Assembly (NCBI GenBank): GCA_948470475.1 | Contig: OX419337.1 | Location: 23,698,291 to 23,762,290 of the forward strand | DNA length: 64,000 nucleotides | Direction of reading: 5' to 3' | From: Galaxea fascicularis | Taxonomy: Eukaryota; Cnidaria; Anthozoa; Scleractinia; Euphylliidae | In this document: piece by piece, positions 36,977 through 47,259 of the stretch | Layout of the letters: each line of letters opens with the position of its first letter | Position numbering within the stretch: the stretch's first letter is position 1 | The notes under the pieces: model-generated | What the model saw: the letters and a program-made list of their open reading frames with translations, nothing else | What the model was told of the DNA's origin: nothing | The model's database searches: none | Translations under genes and position numbers: made by a program

Positions 36977-39900
36977 GTGAGTGGCTTAGATTAGCTATGA
37001 TTGTTCTTTCAGTTATATTGTTTCTTATTATTTAAGCATATACTTTCCTGTGGTGTTGTATAATTATAGTTATCACGGTCACTGTATAGGCTGAAATCCT
37101 AACTTACAATAAAGTCGTCCTCTGCACGAATTACTGAGGGGTGTTTAACGAGTTGTATGTCTCTCTGCTATTGCCTTATGAACACTTTCATATGAAAAAT
37201 AGTAAAACTGTTCTCTAATTATTTAAAAGTCGAGGTATTTTAGATTTTTATTCACCACGAAAAAAGTTTTTTTTTTTGGCAACCTGGACCTATGTTAACT
37301 GATTTTATGAGCTAAAGGAATTATATTCCACATTGGAATGACTTCTATTCTCCTGACTTGACGTTTCTCTTTTGAAGCTTGCTAGAACACCTTGAATATG
37401 TTAACTCCTGACCACTTAAAAATTAAACTTCTATCTTGGAAATAGTCAAAACAATAACACGATTAACCGTTGTTAGTTAATAAACTGAATCATGCGGCGG
37501 AACCGGTTATGAACACTTCAAAGTGTTTTAGCTGCTCATACCCTTAAAATTCTACACAATGATCCCTTTGGAAACCATGCATTCACATTTTATTTCGCAA
37601 ACTGGGAAAGTGATATAAGCAGTTATCCTTATAATTTGGCAGCACTATAGATGTAACAGCGCTCATGAGTTTGAACATCCATCCTTCCGGCAAACCTGAG
37701 TCGATGTTGTTCTCACGCTACAGGGTTTTTAGAGCCTGAGAATGGAGACCGTAAGTGCCGCTTCGAAGGAAACCTGTCCGCGGCCACAAAGAATCTGTCG
37801 CACTGTGTTCACTACTTTTCAAGAGGAAGTTTGCGTACTCTTTTACAATAGTTTATTGATCTTCTGGAACGCATCTATATCCAATTATCCGATGACTATG
37901 GACGCAAGCCTTTCTTGAAACATTTTCTTCAGATTTCCTTTTACGCTGAGGTTTAATTTTATAATGAAGAGACACAATAAGCTACAGTTCTATGCCCCTA
38001 AATAATAGTACACCCTGTCAACTGATTACTTGCTCAAGTAATAGCAGGTGATAAGCATACAAAAGATTAGAGGCAAAACAGTATTTCATCCCTGGCTGCT
38101 ATATAGAAAAGCAGAATTCGGAACTGCTTCTCCCAACAATTTAGTGGATTTCATTTCTACGTTTGCTCCGGAAATTTAAGAAAATTTGTTAAGGTGACCT
38201 ATCATATGGAGAAATGGCTGAAAAACGTTAGTTCTCGTTTGGTTAAGATCGCATGTTTTTTTCTGTATGTCCCCTCACTTGTAATAAAAGGACATTTGTG
38301 CTTTAAAGATGCTGCTAAAAGTTAAGTTGGTTTGGACTTCTTAACTTCTTTTGTGTGTGAGTGTGAGCCTTTGTCATACATTAATAATCATATTTTCATT
38401 CATAACTTTCAAGTTTCCTCTGCAATTATAGGGTATGACGTATGATTATTTCTACAATCTTTTTAACGGAAAAACGATTCGATGTGGCAAAACTGTAATC
38501 AGTTTCTGTTGTTTTACCTGCACGTGTAGAAATCGAAACATATTAAAAGGAAAATTCTTCGTATTTGTTGCTTTATGTCAAATGTTTAATGAAGACGTCA
38601 TTCTTGAATGTGTAGCTGAATTATTATGTTAAACTCCATTTGCTAAAGAGGATTCATTCTTGAGTTAACTTCCTTTAAATGAAAAAAATTTGCATTATTG
38701 TACTGCGTATCGACCAAGTTCCATTTTAGTTTTATTCAAAAAAAGGATCAGATTTCATATTGATGTGTACTTCTGCTCGGCAAACTTGAATGCTGTTTGT
38801 ATGCTGGCAGAAAACTTATCACTGAATCAATAACCTTGATATTTATGTTTCAAACATTTACCCCTCCCAAATGGAAAAAGTTTTAGCGCTGTTTGCTTTT
38901 CATTTTGAAACCTTGCGCGTATTTGACCACCTGCGTGCTGAAAAACCAACCGAAAATATTAGCTAATGGGCTGGATAAATTTCAAAGATCGCCAGTGCGA
39001 TATACGATACTGATCAATGTCGACCAGATAGTTCATGGGTTAATATCCTTTTTTATTTCACTGGACGTTTATTTGCCATTTTGATTTTCTTCAACAACCC
39101 ATCTGGTGATAATTTTTTGCCTCTTGTGGGCTGGTATTAGCTATTGTGTGATACCTTTACCGCCTTAAAAAATTATGGGTAGTGTAGCTCAAACAGCGCC
39201 TCTTCAGTACTGGGGAATGTGTTTCATTTTAGCAGTTATTTCTCCCGTGGCTGGAAAAGACTTTGTCCTTTCTCTGTTTCCATTAATTTTCCCAGAGAAA
39301 GCCGACTTTTAAGTTCTCTTAACAGCAAAACATAAAGCAGGACAATTGAGGAGAATAAATACAATTATCAGCTATAAAAAGCTTGTGAAGAACACCTGAT
39401 TTTCCCTTCTAATATAAATGAATTGTTAAAGCAGGGCAATTGAGGAGAATAAATACAATTATCAGCTATAAAAATGCTTGTGAAGAACACCTGATTTTCT
39501 CTTTTAATATAAATGAATTGTTAAGACCTCAAGTGAAGACAACAAAGCGTAATAACGTCGAGATATTGAGTTTATTTACTACGCCAAATGTAAGTAGTGA
39601 ACATTAAGCTTCCCCCTCCACTGTTAGTACAAGACAACCAGGTGAATGCCGGGCCCAAGAAAAATAACGCATTGTCACTTATGCTGTGAGGTTCCCAGAT
39701 ACACCCAATCCACCACTTTGCCATCTTTGACTTGAATTTATCAGGGATGGTTTTAATCGACTGATATAAAGCCAAAGCTTAATAGATCAGTCTGACTAAA
39801 GTACCACAGACAAAAAAATGGGAACTCACCGCTAACCAAACACAATTTGATGCAAATCTCACAATAAACCGGCACCAAGCACGGGAAGGCGCGCGTAAGC

Positions 39901-40061
39901 AAGTCGAGGTTGTGCCAGTGTTTTTCATCGTATGATTGGATGTTTTGGTTTCCTTTGTATGTATAACATTTGCACATACAGCAGAGTTGTATTGTTATGG
40001 AGAAAATCTCTTTCAGTAGTTCGAGTAATGTAATTAAACTGTCGATGGCATTTTTCCCCAG
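36977..40061 (+). other. Intron of divergent SIX gene
   Basis: A 3.1-kb intron with a strong GTGAGT donor and TTTTTCCCCAG acceptor. It contains a two-copy tandem duplication (39334-39523). A 27-bp exon-like segment at 37724-37750 has good splice sites but would bring in an in-frame stop. Nothing else is recognised. Confidence 0.75.
39334..39523. repeat. Recent two-copy tandem duplication in SIX-like intron
   Basis: Two adjacent direct copies of about 95 bp (39334-39427 and 39428-39523), differing at only a few positions. Both contain CAATTGAGGAGAATAAATAC, ATTATCAGCTATAAAAA and GAAGAACACCTGATTTTC. The high identity indicates a young duplication. Confidence 0.9.
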
Positions 40062-40404
40062 GGGTCTGGATCACGAAGGGATGATGAAGATGAAAGGTCC
40101 CGGACGTTCCATGATGTACAGTTACGATGAGCTTCGATCACACTTTCCCTACCTCATTCCTCAAGCACCAGTCCTACCTACGTCGCAACCTCCTGTGTCA
40201 ATAGGATATCTCCAAGAGTTACATGCGCACGCGCATTCTCCAATTCATCCATACGTGCCTCTTCAGACGTATCCAGCATACGTTTCGGGTAGTCCTCATC
40301 AACTGACAAGCTCTTGTGCAAGCACGCATGCGCAAGAACGTTCTTTAAACTTGTGTTCTGAAACAAGTGCCTTCGAACCTATCTACTCAAATCGACTTGG
40401 ATAG
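40062..40404 (+). CDS. Divergent SIX homeobox gene, exon 2 (C-terminal region)
   Basis: The acceptor TTTTTCCCCAG ends at 40061 and the exon opens in the phase required by the donor at 36976; the stop TAG is at 40402-40404. The joined reading frame is 900 nt, 299 aa. The tail (residues 187-299) is low in conserved sequence: Met/Lys-rich at first (GLDHEGMMKMKGPGRSMMYS), then rich in Pro, His, Tyr and Ser. It shows no similarity to the SIX1/2 C-terminus (no SLVDL-like end). The joining is inferred from matching phase, splice consensus and a long open frame. An additional small exon in between cannot be excluded. Confidence 0.8.
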
Positions 40405-40978
40405 GGAACAGTGAAAAATGGAAACTTCAGTTGTTAATTTAAATGACTTAAAATAATTTTTAGATTGTTTGTCCGAAAGCAAAAAATAGTTTAAATTTAT
40501 TTGACCGCCTCTACTAGGCTGGTTAACGGTAAATTAGAAGTTTCTTATAAATAGACAAGGTCTAAAAGCGTTTAATTCTAGATTAATGAATACCTGATAA
40601 GAGTTTACTGATAGGTTTTATTCCGTCCTCTGCTCTAAAAACATCCTCAAGATTCCGTTCAAATGAGTACGAATGGATGCGAAAAGAAGTATATAAAAAC
40701 TCCATAATTCACCCGTCTTAATAATATCAATCCGTTCTAGAATGTTCGCAACTACGACTTTGATATAACGTTAACACAGTTTTTAGTATAAATGGAGCTT
40801 TTGAGTCTCATATGAAGGACTCACGGTGGCGAGTTAGTTCACAATACGCCACGTGGCCTAGCCTTTCGAATGCAAATTAATACAAAACAATAACCTTGAA
40901 TATAATTTTTACTACAACATGTGTGATCTCGCATGAGCGAACATTATCGGCAGTATTTAGAGATTAAAATTGCCTAGG
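40405..40978 (+). other. SIX-like 3' UTR / intergenic gap before TMED
   Basis: A 570-bp gap between the SIX-like stop codon and the TMED promoter, both genes on the plus strand. No AATAAA is seen; an ATTAAA variant occurs near 40965, close to the TMED start. Nothing else is recognised. Confidence 0.45.
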
Positions 40979-41033
40979 ACCGGAAGATCCGATCACAGTG
41001 AAGAATTTGTTGAAACTATCTGATCCTTGGAAC
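40979..41033 (+). promoter_or_regulatory. TMED proximal promoter with ETS-type site
   Basis: ACCGGAAG at 40979-40986 is a perfect ETS-family core of the kind common in housekeeping promoters, about 50 bp before the TMED ATG at 41034. There is no TATA box, unlike the two SIX promoters. Motif evidence only. Confidence 0.4.
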
Positions 41034-41660
41034 ATGAACTTGTTTTACCATTTAACCGTAATTTTCGCTTTGTGTTTATTCGCGATACCAGTAAATGGCC
41101 GCCATTTGCAATTTCAACTGAACGGTTTTGAATGCTTTTACGAAGACCTGGTGGAAAACACCGAGTGTTCACTGGAGTACGCGCCAATAACCGGCGCTGA
41201 TCCTCGTATAGACGTGTACGTCGAAGATCCCGACGGCAGCTTCATCTACAAACAAGAAAAGAAAGACTACGATCTTCACAAATTTACCACAGCAAAGAAT
41301 GGAACATACACAATCTGTTTCAGCAATGTTTTTGAATTCTCCATCGGTGAGAACCTTGTTTACTTCGATTTAATCAAAGGTGATGAAGATGCAATGGGGT
41401 ATGAAGGGATTGGCAAGACGCAGACAGCGCTGACTCACTTTGAGAAGTCGTTTCTCAGTATACATGAGAACTTCAACTTGATTGAAAGGTACCAGAATTA
41501 TTACAGACTCAGAGAAGCGAACGGTCGTCTCGCTGCGGAGTACCTTTCTCAGCGAGTGCAGTGGTGGTCGATCGGACAATCTTTTATCATTGTTACGGTT
41601 GGTCTGGTTCAGGTTTACGTGCTACGAAGATTTTTTACAGTTTCTAAAGAGGAACTCTGA
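41034..41660 (+). CDS. p24 family cargo receptor, TMED3/7-like (p24 gamma)
   Basis: A 208-aa type I membrane protein of the early secretory pathway; p24 proteins cycle between ER and Golgi in COPII/COPI vesicles and select cargo. The ATG at 41034 starts a signal peptide (MNLFYHLTVIFALCLFAIPV then NG); the in-frame GTG at 40998 is not a likely start. The lumenal GOLD domain has CFYEDL, EDPDG, KNGTYTICFSN and VYFD. A coiled-coil stretch follows (YYRLREANGRLAAEYLSQRV), then one membrane span near the C-terminus and a short cytosolic tail with the COPII-type FF motif (RRFF). The tail ends KEEL rather than a KKXX dilysine, consistent with the p24 gamma group. The whole gene is a single exon, whereas vertebrate TMED7 is spliced. 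A canonical poly(A) signal follows at 41969. Confidence 0.94.
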   Translation: MNLFYHLTVIFALCLFAIPVNGRHLQFQLNGFECFYEDLVENTECSLEYAPITGADPRIDVYVEDPDGSFIYKQEKKDYDLHKFTTAKNGTYTICFSNVFEFSIGENLVYFDLIKGDEDAMGYEGIGKTQTALTHFEKSFLSIHENFNLIERYQNYYRLREANGRLAAEYLSQRVQWWSIGQSFIIVTVGLVQVYVLRRFFTVSKEEL

Positions 41661-41968
41661 GGGTAACCATGACAAAATGTGAGTTAATATTGTGGGTTAG
41701 CAAGTGCTGTATTTTTGTTCATAAATTATCCTGCCTGACTCGCTTTGCAAAAGCCTTATGTCATGAAAAAAAAAAGATAATGTGTAGTTCATTGTCTTGA
41801 TGGCAAAACTGCAATACAATACGCATATAGTGAGTTCATAAGTTTCCTTTACAAGTTATCAGAATTTGTGGACAGGGTTAAAATTTTGATTCAAAAGTTG
41901 CGTTTATTTATTCGGTATTATTCAGTGTGTTCTTTTATTGCCTCCATGAACACGAATTCCTATTATAC

Positions 41969-41974
41969 AATAAA
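41969..41974 (+). terminator. TMED polyadenylation signal
   Basis: AATAAA lies about 310 bp beyond the TMED stop codon on the same strand. It is the first canonical hexamer after the stop and so is the likely cleavage signal. Confidence 0.55.
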
Positions 41975-42244
41975 GCTTAGTAATTTATTGAACGTTCAGA
42001 TTGTACGTATTTAACGGTTATATGTCCAAATTGTAGATTATTTACTTCAATAAATTTAATTCAGGAAAACGTGAATTAACTGAAGATTTTTGAAGGGTCA
42101 GAAAACTTGTAAGTGGCTTGTCAAATGTACTCGACAGCTTGTGTTGTATCCGAGTTAATTTTCATAAATTTATTAGGCCCGAAAATATTTGATAGTTTAA
42201 GCGTCACATACTAGCTAAATCATACCATAATCTTGGTCTTCAAT

Positions 42245-42381
42245 CACGTCACAAGGCGGCCATGTTGGATGACAATACAATACAATTTTTTTTCGCAGAA
42301 TTTGCATAAAAATAAAGTTTAGTTCTCAGTAGAGAGGCAGGCTATTGTTCTTATCATCCAACATGGCCGCCATGACGTCAC
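42245..42381. mobile_element. Short inverted-repeat (MITE-like) element
   Basis: A 137-bp segment with terminal inverted repeats of about 27 bp: the left arm has GGCGGCCATGTTGGATGA, and the right arm has its exact complement followed by a GACGTCAC that mirrors the left CACGTCAC. The AT-rich centre holds no frame. GGCGGCCATGTTGG recalls widespread repeat termini in invertebrate genomes, but superfamily is not assignable. Confidence 0.75.
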
Positions 42382-44020
42382 ATGCAAACCAGAATCCGTT
42401 TTACTTTTACTCTTCAATACTGTGAAGTTAACAGGTTATAAATTGGTACGCGGGGAATGTATACAAACCACTCAAGATCCTTCAAGGTAAAAGTCTTTTA
42501 CGTGTCAGGCTGATCTTCAGACACATCAGTGATCTTGATGATGGACTCGTTAGATGTTTTATATTAAATTTAACATAAGATGCATGACTGCGAGGGCTGT
42601 GTGCAAAACAGAAGGCACAAATCTCCTTTGTACTTCTATTCCTTTTTTATGAAAGAGCATTTATCACTTCCTAACATTTTTACAAACTAAATAGTAAACG
42701 AATGCCAATGTATGCATTTATCTCGCCAAATAACAGACAATTCGCGAAGGATGGTGGTATTTGTATCCTGAGTTTGAATCTGTAGTCACCTTTTTGTATA
42801 AAAAGGCATGCAAACGAGGCGAAAGGGTCCATACAATGGAGAAAGACTTGGTGGTCACGTATCTATGTTGAAAGTGCCTAGTGATACCTTTAATTAAAGC
42901 TACTCTATACTCTTTCAAATAACATAGATTATAGCCTAAGCTGTATGTTAAGTTTAATATAATCTAATTACAGTTGGTCGTCTAGAGATAATTAAACTAG
43001 AACCCAACGGATCAAAGCAAAAACTCAGTCCCTTTTCAAACAATCCACTCGGTGCCGCATGGAGTTTAATGTCTGGCTGCTTTTGTTTCCTGTATATAAC
43101 AAGCAAATACGATTGGTTAAGTTACAGGGAGATTTGAAAAACTATGAAGATGCATATTGTGTATGAGTAGATGTATTGAATAGTGATTTGAAAGCATTTT
43201 TGGCCAAAAAACGGCAGAACCACTTGACAGTGCTTCTTTTAAATGGTTCTTGACAACTGTTAAGAGTAAATGATTTTGCGAAAATGTGACTGTTAACATG
43301 TAGGCATTATTCCGGCAGTACTTTGAAACGTTTCCAGTGTCAGGGGAACCCAACCAGCCTGCACACCAACCAAAAGCTGTAAAAAGACATTTAACTACCT
43401 TATGGTGTTTGAAAAATGTTTGTAAAGTTATGTTTCTATTAGCTAGAGCAATTTGATATGTTCGGATTCCTTAGCAGAAATTTTAATTGCCCGAAAATTT
43501 AAGGGAAAATTTTTTCCTGTATTGAGACATTTTCTTGGGAACTATTTGCTTTCCGAAAATGCTAGCTGACGTTTTGGGCTGCAAAAAACAGCAAATATGA
43601 CCCTTTCGAAAACGTCAGGGGCTATTATTTCCCCATTGTGAATCTTTTAGGCCACGTATCAGTTACGAAAATCGTAGTGCACTCTTAGATCGACGCCGAA
43701 AACTTAAGGCGAACTACGGGGTATAACCCCTGCAATGTGCCCTTTCACCGCAATCTCTGAACGAGAATGACATTTGTGTTCATTATACTGAAAACATTTA
43801 GTTATAAGTGATGAAATATTTTCTGAGGAGTCCGTTATACGTGCTGCAAATACCCATGAATTCAATACACGTAGCTTTAAATGAGCTGCCCCACGCTACC
43901 GTTGGAGCTGCTTCGGAAATAAAGACCGTTTCTGTCCAGATGGCAAGTCACTAAAACATTGGCTGTTACATTAGGCCAGTATGCGCTCCAGTTGACTAAA
44001 ACTGTTACTCTTACCTATAT
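42382..44020. other. Intergenic, between TMED and MTPN 3' ends
   Basis: 1.6 kb between convergent genes with no recognised exon. The right part should include the MTPN 3' UTR. On the minus strand AG|GTAAGA at 44009-44016 follows the MTPN stop by only a few bases and could be a 3' UTR splice donor. No canonical AATAAA for MTPN was found within about 280 bp. Confidence 0.45.
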
Positions 44021-44113
44021 TTAAGCGTTCTTCAACATGCTTTTAATCTTCTCGTTACCAGTTGTGTCCATTAATTTATTCCCGTCTGGATCCTCTCCGT
44101 CAGCGTCTGCGCC
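44021..44113 (-). CDS. MTPN: Myotrophin, exon 4
   Basis: The last coding exon: 30 codons and a TAA stop, beginning GADADGEDPDGNKLMD after the acceptor ATTTCAG. It corresponds to the end of the last ankyrin repeat and the C-terminal cap of myotrophin (human KGADKTVKGPDGLTAFEA region). Phase 0 with exon 3. Confidence 0.88.
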   Translation of the reverse strand, partial: GADADGEDPDGNKLMDTTGNEKIKSMLKNA

Positions 44114-44744
44114 CTGAAATGACCAATATGTGAAATTCTCCTAATGTATTTTAGGGATAATGAGCAAGACTAACATTCAAGAGGGACATTTTCGGCCCCA
44201 GTTAACATCGGCAGGTGGAAGCCAAACTTTCTTTCTTGTAAGTCGATGTAAGAGATAAATTAAACAAGTTTGTAATCCTTTCGCAGTACGTAACAATTTC
44301 GCCTGTGCCAGTTTTTAGTTCAGTGCCAACCTATTTCCAGTGTTGCCGTTTGTCAGTGGTAGTTGATCACTTTGTTTTGAGCTTCGACACTTGTTCACGT
44401 ATTACTCTGCCAGCTTTCGTGAGGTCTTGAGAGCATCACTCTTTGTAAGTTTTTATGGTAATAATTGTCCCTTCGGTTCTTAGCGTTATTTTACTTGCAT
44501 CAGTTTATTTATCAATGCTGGCTAATTCCTTGGCGACAGAGATTTCCTGTCACCCGTTAGTTGGTTGCGCAGCTGCCACTTGGAAGGGGTAGTAAAATTC
44601 AGTAAGGACCTATGACCTTCTCTTTGACCATATTATTATTGTCGCAGTAAGGGTATGAGCCTTTTTCCTTTGTTAACCTTAGCCAATCAGAATCCGATAA
44701 GTCTGATACCAGGTTTCACTAGTTTAAATGGCATCACCACTTAC

Positions 44745-44828
44745 CATCTGAAGCAGATACTGCACGGTGTTTTCGTTTTCATCTAGCACAGCGTAGTACA
44801 GCGGCGAGCAATCATCTTCGTCAGATAA
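44745..44828 (-). CDS. MTPN: Myotrophin, exon 3
   Basis: 28 codons encoding an ankyrin repeat (LSDEDDCSPLYYAVLDENEN then TVQYLLQM). Bounded on the minus strand by the acceptor CTCTCCTTACAG and the donor ATG|GTAAGT. It is phase 0 at both ends, so it joins exons 2 and 4 without a frame change. The SPLYYAV core corresponds to the TPLLSAV core of human myotrophin. Confidence 0.9.
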
Positions 44829-46650
44829 CTGTAAGGAGAGATAGTGTTACCTTTGATTGTTAATAATATGAGGTCTAACATTTAATAAGCGATAAAAAAT
44901 AAATGGTGATGTACAAGTTAGTGCAGCATGAAGTTTAGGACTGTATGGGACTATGGTGTACGTCATATATTTCAGATGTACATGTACGTGTTCACGTTCT
45001 TGGCATTTCGCAAGTGGAGCGTAGTTTATCAAATATTGATGTCTGTGATGTTGATTATGACTACGGCGCCGTGGTACTTTTTTATTTTTTATGTTTTGTG
45101 GATTCACTTCGCTTTAACTTGAGTGGATGCTGAAATTGAAGGGGCCAAACAAAGAGCAGTGTTAAGAGACTGCTTCTGTAGAACCAACGACGGCCCACTA
45201 ATTATTTCACATCATGTACAGTGAAACAAAATTCCACAGTTGTAAACAGTGTCCTTCGTTTATCACACTTCCCGGTCACCTGTATTCTATTGAAATATTT
45301 TAACATAAAAGTTAAGAGCGTTTAAGGATGCTAAATGTTAGCCTAAAATCACTCAAAAATAGGAACGTTCCGTCCTTACTCAACCCAAAACTAATAGTCA
45401 CCTAACTCCGCACTAAAACTGTATGGACAGCAGGTCTTGGTGATGATATGTTAATATTACATGTAGTTGACAATCCCCACCTTGGTCACTCCACGGATTC
45501 ATTCGTGGAATCCACTCCCCTTGGAAACCAAATAAAGATGTAATACCTGACTAAGTCAACCAGAGGATCTTTGAGATTCATCACACTACCATGCATAGCC
45601 ACAAGTTATATTCACAATTAACCAATCACAAATATAATATGGAAAATACTTTACCTGTTTTCGCTGGGCCTATTGACACAAGGCTAATAAGTTCGAAATT
45701 CACAGGCGCGAGATCTATCCCTGTTATTTTTTTACCTCTATGAAATAGCACATTGTCAGTTACTTGTTTCACTGTATCATAGCACTATCATGGCTTTCAA
45801 AACATCCTTGCAATCACTTGAAGAAGCTAATAATTCCACATAAGTACAGAGTAAATGGGAGATAACTGGCGTAGATATTGCATTTATATACTGTGTGCGC
45901 GCAAAATAAGCCACTCGGTTCGATGATGTATGAGATTCATAAAATGGCGAACAGCTACAACCCAGTTTTGTGATGAATTGCGTGTTGAACGTTGATGAAG
46001 TTAAGGTAAAAAGCTGTCGACGCCAAATAAGGAAGTAAAAAACGCGAAACCTTACAAGGGTTACATATGGCTACATGAATGTAGTGAAGAATTTATCCAA
46101 TACGGGCTACGCGTCGGTATTCTATACCTACCTGGTTTAAATGTGTCGGTAAATGCGTTCAGGTATTCCACTTTTGCGTGACGTCTTTCATAGGTTAGCA
46201 AAGCGATAATTGGTAATCGTCAACGACACTCGCGGATTTTATGATGAGTATTTTCGCACCAATCACTAATACATGCTAATGCAAATTAATTTTAGTTCTT
46301 GTTGTCGATAAATAACTGCGATAATGGTGTACTTGATAAAGGAATTGGCTTTCACAACAAGCGTCGATCAAAGGTCACTGTAAGGTCGGTTGGGTATAAT
46401 GAAATGCAAATTCTGTTGTCAAACTAATTGCTCTATGTTCAAGAACAACAACTCTATTTTCCCATTTCTACTATGTTCCTCTGAATTTAACGTATCGTTC
46501 TAATTGCTCCGCGGGGTTGCTTCTTATCAGTCACTGTCGAATTAATTAACATACAGTCGTTTAATGCATAAATTGTGTGGCTTTGTTAGTGGCTCACTAT
46601 TGTGTTAACTATCTATGAAGCTTGCAAATCAACTTCAGTCAATAACTTAC
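44829..46650 (-). other. MTPN intron 2
   Basis: A 1.8-kb intron with GTAAGT donor and CAG acceptor. It includes the small hairpin CCACGGATTCATTCGTGG near 45494. No nested gene or mobile element is recognised. Confidence 0.7.
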
Positions 46651-46764
46651 GTTCACGTCCGCTCCCTTAGATACAAGATATTTCATAACCTCCAACTTTC
46701 CTGCTTGTACAGCAATGTGAAGGGCATTGCGTCCATTTTGAATGGGCGTGTTGACCTGGCTTCC
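46651..46764 (-). CDS. MTPN: Myotrophin, exon 2
   Basis: 38 codons encoding a complete ankyrin repeat: NGRNALHIAVQAGKLEVMKY then LVSKGADVN. These are the conserved TPLH-like helix, the GxLEVxKxL segment and the GADVN turn. Bounded by the acceptor TCTTTAAG and the donor AAC|GTAAGT, phase 0 at both ends. Human myotrophin has [20 protein letters not shown] at the same place. Confidence 0.93.
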
Positions 46765-47068
46765 CTTAAAGACAAAAAGAAAGTTCCAAATCCGAAATTC
46801 GGCCTTGCTTGAAATATATAAATTTCTCATAGCTAAGTAATTAGGGCCGATTATAACATGCATCGTCTATCTTAATCTCAGAATCGACTACACTTTATAA
46901 AATCTAACATGGCAACGACTTTTAAGTAGAATTGTGTCGTTTGAGGCGGCATCTTCCAAAAGACTGAGAAGGAAGTTTAACTCAGATCACATACTTTAAA
47001 AGAAATCATTGCAATTGGCAAATAAAATACACAAAATTGGTTTTGTAACTGAACACGACAATACTTAC

Positions 47069-47137
47069 TGGTCTGGCGAACTTATTCTTGACCTCCTCTA
47101 AATTGCCCGATCTGATAGCTGTGACTAACGCGCTCAT
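47069..47137 (-). CDS. MTPN: Myotrophin, exon 1 (small ankyrin-repeat regulator)
   Basis: The first coding exon, 23 codons: MSALVTAIRSGNLEEVKNKF then ARP, ending at the donor CCA|GTAAGT. Too short to stand out as an open frame, it was found by extending the ankyrin exon upstream. The four exons give a 119-aa protein, against 118 aa for human myotrophin, with matching repeat register. Myotrophin is made almost entirely of ankyrin repeats. In vertebrates it binds actin capping protein (CP, also called V-1 interaction) and sequesters it from barbed ends, promoting actin growth; conservation of that role here is inference. The gene runs convergently towards TMED. Confidence 0.9.
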
Positions 47138-47245
47138 CTCTGTTTTTCGAAGTACTACAGGAAAGCCACTCGTGGTCAAATGCACGCGTCAAATTATTGA
47201 GTACTTGAACACCACTGTGCCTTTGTGCACTGGACTTTGTATGTG

Positions 47246-47255
47246 GTCACGTGAT
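47246..47255. promoter_or_regulatory. E-box/CLEAR-like site upstream of MTPN
   Basis: GTCACGTGAT lies about 110 bp upstream of the MTPN ATG. It matches the CACGTG E box with flanks favoured by USF/MITF-TFE type bHLH-Zip factors. The same 13-mer, GGTCACGTGATGC, recurs at 51245-51257 in DMRT intron 2. No TATA box was seen near it. Confidence 0.35.
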
Positions 47256-47259
47256 GCTG

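Noticed and set aside
37724..37750. 27-bp exon-like segment with CAG acceptor and GTAAGT donor inside the SIX-like intron.
   Set aside because: Including it introduces an in-frame TGA after a few codons. Direct joining of 36976 to 40062 gives a full open frame.
40998..41033. Upstream GTG start for the TMED frame (12 more residues).
   Set aside because: The ATG at 41034 directly begins a standard signal peptide. A GTG start is not expected in a eukaryotic gene.
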